A DNA stretch of 6,722 nt from a bacterium. Lineage in GTDB: Bacteria > Verrucomicrobiota > Verrucomicrobiae > JAJYAR01. The stretch's first letter is position 1, and every line of letters begins with the position of its first letter. The notes beneath the pieces are model-generated. The model saw only the letters and a list, made by a program, of their open reading frames with translations. It had not been told where the DNA came from and made no database searches. This document shows, piece after piece, positions 4,548 through 6,722 of the stretch. The position numbers and the translations under genes were made by a program. The DNA lies in the NCBI GenBank assembly GCA_021779435.1, contig JAJYAR010000151.1, positions 1-6,722 on the forward strand. Reading direction: 5' to 3'.

Positions 4548-5885
4548 ATGAATGAGCCGGACCCAACGCCCCCGGTATCGAGGGAGCCGGCTGCGCTGGT
4601 TGAACATTTCTTCCGACACGAGACCGGGCGGCTGCACGGCGCGCTCGTGCGGCTGATGGGGGTTCACAACCTATCGCTTGCAGAGGACGTGGCCCAGGAG
4701 GCCATGCTTCGGGCGCTGCGGACGTGGTCGATGGGCGGGGTGCCGGCCAACCCCTCGGCCTGGATCACTCGCGTCGCGATGAACCTGGCGCGCGACGCCA
4801 TGCGGCATTTGCGGATGTCGACGGCCAAGGAGCCGGCCATCATCACGCATTTCGAACAGAGCCTCGCGACGCCCGCGGTGGCCTGGGAGGGTGCGTGGGA
4901 ATTTCGCGACGACACGCTCCGGCTGATGTTCGTGTGCTGCCATCCCTCGATCGCACCCGACGCCCAGGTGGTCCTTGCGTTGAAAATGCTGTGCGGCTTC
5001 AGCAACGGCGAAATCGCCCGGGCCTTTCTTTCCACGGAGGCCGCGATCGAAAAGCAGCTCACGCGCACGAAGCAGCGAATCGCCGAGATGGGAATCGGTT
5101 TCGAGCTCCCTGAAGGCGAAGCGGTCGCGACCCGGCTCGACGGGGTGCTTGCGGCGCTCTACCTGCTTTTCAACGAAGGACACAAGGCGTCGAGCGGGGA
5201 CCGCCTGTTGCGCGAGGAGCTGTGCGGCGAAGCCGTTCGCCTGACCAGTCTCCTGTTGGCCCACCCGGCGGGAAAATCGCCCAAAAGCCACGCCCTGCTT
5301 GCGCTCATGCTCCTGACCGCGGCGCGTTTCCCCTCCCGTCAGGACGAGCAGGGCGCGCTCTTGCGCCTTGGGGACCAGGACCGTTCACGCTGGGACCAGG
5401 CCTTGATTGGGCTCGGCCTCGTGCAGCTGGCGGAGGCGTCCAGCGGGACGGAGCTGAGCGAGTACCATCTCCAGGCGGGGATCGCGGCCTGTCACTGCAT
5501 CGCGCGGGACTATGCGTCGACCGATTGGGCGCGCATCTTGGTGCTTTATGATCAACTCCTGCGCGTGAAACCCTCGCCCGTTGTCGCATTGAACCGCGTC
5601 GTCGCCTTGGCGCAGGTGCGCGGGGTCGATGCGGCGCTCAAGGAGATTTCCCTGATCCCAGCAAAGGAACGCCTGCAAGGGCACTACCTCTATCATGCGG
5701 TTTCGGGAGAGCTGCAGCTTCAGGCGGGCGAGGCCCGTGCCGCCGCCGAGAGTTTTCGGCGGGCCCTGCAACTCGCGACGGTGGCCCCCGAGCAGGATCA
5801 CCTGGCGCGCAGGCTTGACCGAGCGATCGAGGAATCGGCGATGGGGGATATGCGTGGCGCGGAGCCCAGCGTGACGCGCTGCTGA
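4548..5885 (+). CDS. ECF42-type RNA polymerase sigma factor with C-terminal TPR-like domain
   Basis: A 445-residue sigma factor of COG4941/ECF42 type, about twice the length of a simple ECF sigma factor. Region 2 occupies about residues 18-90 (LVEHFFRHETGRLHGALVR, AEDVAQEAMLRALRTW at 45-60, NPSAWITRVAMNLARDAMR at 68-86). Region 4 is about 121-180, starting with the group signature DDTLRLMFVCCHPSI and ending in the helix-turn-helix FSNGEIARAFLSTEAAIEKQLTRTKQRI. The rest is the helical extension: LYLLFNEGHKAS (204-215), RSRWDQALIGLGL (279-291), TDWARILVLYDQLL (325-338) and PSPVVALNRVVALAQ (342-356). In ECF42 this extension takes the place of an anti-sigma factor, and none is encoded here. The ATG at 4548 is chosen because it begins MNEPDP and lies 4 nt after the old end of the DGPF gene. 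A longer TTG-started frame from 4491 runs through the DGPF remnant. No Shine-Dalgarno sequence is visible, so translation was probably coupled to the DGPF gene. Confidence 0.93.
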   Translation: MNEPDPTPPVSREPAALVEHFFRHETGRLHGALVRLMGVHNLSLAEDVAQEAMLRALRTWSMGGVPANPSAWITRVAMNLARDAMRHLRMSTAKEPAIITHFEQSLATPAVAWEGAWEFRDDTLRLMFVCCHPSIAPDAQVVLALKMLCGFSNGEIARAFLSTEAAIEKQLTRTKQRIAEMGIGFELPEGEAVATRLDGVLAALYLLFNEGHKASSGDRLLREELCGEAVRLTSLLLAHPAGKSPKSHALLALMLLTAARFPSRQDEQGALLRLGDQDRSRWDQALIGLGLVQLAEASSGTELSEYHLQAGIAACHCIARDYASTDWARILVLYDQLLRVKPSPVVALNRVVALAQVRGVDAALKEISLIPAKERLQGHYLYHAVSGELQLQAGEARAAAESFRRALQLATVAPEQDHLARRLDRAIEESAMGDMRGAEPSVTRC

Positions 5886-5920
5886 GCGGCGGCAACGAAG
5901 GGGCGCAGTCTCAGTCCCGT

Positions 5921-5943
5921 GGCGCGACTTCGGGCGTCGCACC
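5921..5943. terminator. Small hairpin after the sigma factor gene, possible terminator
   Basis: GCGAC (5924-5928) and GTCGC (5936-5940) pair around a 7-nt loop, TTCGGGC. After one mismatch, GG (5921-5922) and CC (5942-5943) extend the stem. It lies in the 75-nt gap between the convergent sigma factor and DUF309 genes. No T tract follows on either strand, so support is weak. Confidence 0.22.
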
Positions 5944-5960
5944 GACGGTTGATGCGTGCC

Positions 5961-6380
5961 TTATTCCGGGGGATTGATCCATGGTGCGGGGAGCGGCGCG
6001 GAGTCCGGGCCTTGTTCGGAGGAGCGGCTGAGGTGCTCGGTTCGGGAGCGGATGAGCGCCAGCAACCCTGGGACGTCGAGGGAGCCGTGGTGGTCCGAAT
6101 ACTTGGAGAGGTTTTGCCCGGCCAGCTGGAGAAGGGCGATTGTGCCGCGAGGCCGGTTCTTTTGCAGCAGCACGAACGCGCCCGCGAGCTGGATCAGACC
6201 CCGGTAAAAGTCGCCGTCCCGTCCCTGGCGGTCGAGAAGCCAAAGATCCTCCAACACGTCATGCGCCTCGTAGTACTGGCCTCGGTTGAAACAGTCGAAG
6301 AACCCCAAATAACGCGCGTCGAAGCCCCGTCCCGCAAAGCGCGCTGTCAGCGCCGCGACCTTTCCGCTTTTGTGGCTCAT
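5961..6380 (-). CDS. DUF309 domain-containing protein
   Basis: A 139-residue protein with an uncharacterised DUF309 domain over about residues 20-95. The diagnostic helices are visible: FDARYLGFFDCFNRGQYYEAHD (20-41, with the YYEAHDVLEDLW motif at 36-47) and DFYRGLIQLAGAF (57-69). The small helical fold carries conserved His and Glu residues; its biochemical role is not known. The tail after about residue 118 is Pro/Ser-rich and likely disordered. The ATG at complement 6378-6380 (MSHKSGKVAALTARF) is chosen because the frame upstream is basic, non-homologous sequence. No Shine-Dalgarno sequence precedes it. The gene converges on the sigma factor gene and is divergent from the secreted protein gene at the right edge, so it is probably transcribed alone. 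Confidence 0.87.
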   Translation of the reverse strand: MSHKSGKVAALTARFAGRGFDARYLGFFDCFNRGQYYEAHDVLEDLWLLDRQGRDGDFYRGLIQLAGAFVLLQKNRPRGTIALLQLAGQNLSKYSDHHGSLDVPGLLALIRSRTEHLSRSSEQGPDSAPLPAPWINPPE

Positions 6381-6491
6381 CGTGGAAACCGTAGCACAGA
6401 TCGCTGGCATGCGCCGCCAAGGCGGACGGATTTTCGGGACTGCACCGCCCCTTGCGGTTTGCCGCGATCGGGGCGTGGAAGAAGCGGCCGG

Positions 6492-6506
6492 ATTGGCAGT
6501 GCCAAT
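6492..6506. promoter_or_regulatory. Perfect 15-bp inverted repeat ATTGGCA-G-TGCCAAT, candidate operator
   Basis: Two 7-bp arms flank a single central G. The repeat lies in the divergent DUF309/secreted-protein region, 20 nt upstream of a TTATAAG -10-like sequence (6526-6532) that faces the right-hand gene. Its position, just upstream of or overlapping a likely -35, suits a dimeric regulator. There is no sigma-54 -12 GC element at the required spacing. The regulator is not identifiable from this window. Confidence 0.4.
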
Positions 6507-6525
6507 TTGGCCTTCGCGTGCTACC

Positions 6526-6532
6526 TTATAAG
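6526..6532 (+). promoter_or_regulatory. Possible -10 element for the right-edge gene
   Basis: TTATAAG contains TATAAG, five of six bases matching the -10 consensus, in otherwise G+C-rich DNA and 33 nt before the ATG at 6566. No clear -35 lies 16-18 bp upstream; TTGGCC at 6507-6512 is only 14 bp away. Activator dependence or a non-standard sigma factor is possible. Confidence 0.3.
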
Positions 6533-6565
6533 CTCTCTGCCAGACCTTAATCGGCAAACTTCACC

Positions 6566-6722
6566 ATGACTCACCCATCCTTCACACGTCGCGCGTGGTT
6601 GCGCGCTGTCTTCGCCGTGGCGTTGGCCGGCCTCGCCGGTTTCGCCGCGTTGCCTGCGGCCCGGGCTGAAGCCGCCACCGGCGGCAAGGGCTTTCAACTG
6701 ACCAGCACGGACCTCAAGGACG
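6566..6722 (+). CDS. Secreted protein with Tat-like signal peptide, probable YbhB/YbcL (PEBP) family (partial)
   Basis: The 52 visible residues begin MTHPSFTRRAWLRAVF and form a signal peptide. The n-region contains TRRAWLR, close to the twin-arginine consensus S/T-R-R-x-F-L-K. A moderately hydrophobic Ala/Gly/Leu stretch follows (14-30), then a likely signal-peptidase I site after AARA (31-34). The mature start, GFQLTSTDLKD, resembles the first strand of YbhB/YbcL proteins, the bacterial phosphatidylethanolamine-binding/Raf-kinase-inhibitor-like family, which often begin F-x-L-T-S-x-x-x-x-D-G. Only about ten domain residues are visible, so the family call is tentative. The secretion call is stronger. 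No Shine-Dalgarno sequence is seen (AAACTTCACC before the ATG). It is divergent from the DUF309 gene. Confidence 0.6.
   Translation, partial: MTHPSFTRRAWLRAVFAVALAGLAGFAALPAARAEAATGGKGFQLTSTDLKD

Noticed and set aside
4671..5291. A 206-codon leftward frame inside the sigma factor gene
   Set aside because: It is antisense to sigma regions 2 and 4 and the start of the TPR extension, and has no domain of its own.
5385..5942. A 185-codon leftward frame at the end of the sigma factor gene
   Set aside because: It is antisense to the conserved ECF42 C-terminal motifs and carries no recognisable features.
6414..6425. CCGCC-AA-GGCGG hairpin in the DUF309 upstream region
   Set aside because: The loop is too short for the full stem, leaving four base pairs, which is unremarkable in G+C-rich DNA.
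6493..6512. Sigma-54 promoter suggested by TTGGCA
   Set aside because: The -12 GC element at the required spacing is absent, and the sequence is better described as an inverted repeat.

Overview
The window is a GC-rich bacterial chromosomal segment of ordinary-looking genes with no rRNA, tRNA, CRISPR array or insertion sequence that I can see. Protein features point tentatively to Verrucomicrobiota (Opitutales-like): an AraC regulator with a FFSRQV...ERCAPDY start, a plant-like L-galactose dehydrogenase homologue, a DUF309 protein, and start codons that nearly all lack a Shine-Dalgarno sequence. This assignment rests on recalled family patterns, not on a search.

Left part (1-2384): a leftward two-gene unit encodes a COG3618-type sugar lactonase followed 6 nt later by an L-galactose/L-fucose dehydrogenase-like aldo/keto reductase that runs off the left edge. 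Together they would carry out the first two oxidative steps of 6-deoxy-hexose or L-galactose breakdown (sugar to lactone to aldonate). A divergent AraC-family regulator lies across a 233-bp intergenic region. That region holds a direct repeat (CGATWATTGAC, 55 bp apart) and a 21-codon reading frame with the only strong Shine-Dalgarno sequence noticed in the window.

Middle part (2428-5885): an ECF42-type locus. Rightward, a DGPF/YCII-related gene lies directly upstream of an ECF sigma factor with a long C-terminal TPR-like extension, which is the known ECF42 arrangement. The DGPF gene is broken: about 40 nt of its core are missing, and the frame changes at about 4392-4400. Leftward from the shared 242-bp intergenic region run three small genes often seen near such sigma factors: an SRPBCC/AHSA1 protein, a DoxX-like membrane protein and a PhnB-like VOC protein. 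The intergenic region carries a perfect TTTTCGCGAAAA palindrome and a related half-site exactly 20 bp away. No anti-sigma factor gene is present, as expected for ECF42.

Right part (5961-6722): a leftward DUF309 gene converges on the sigma factor gene. A divergent rightward gene enters the right edge. It encodes a secreted protein with a Tat-like signal peptide and the start of what looks like a YbhB/YbcL (PEBP/Raf-kinase-inhibitor-like) domain. Between these two genes sits a perfect 15-bp inverted repeat, ATTGGCAGTGCCAAT.
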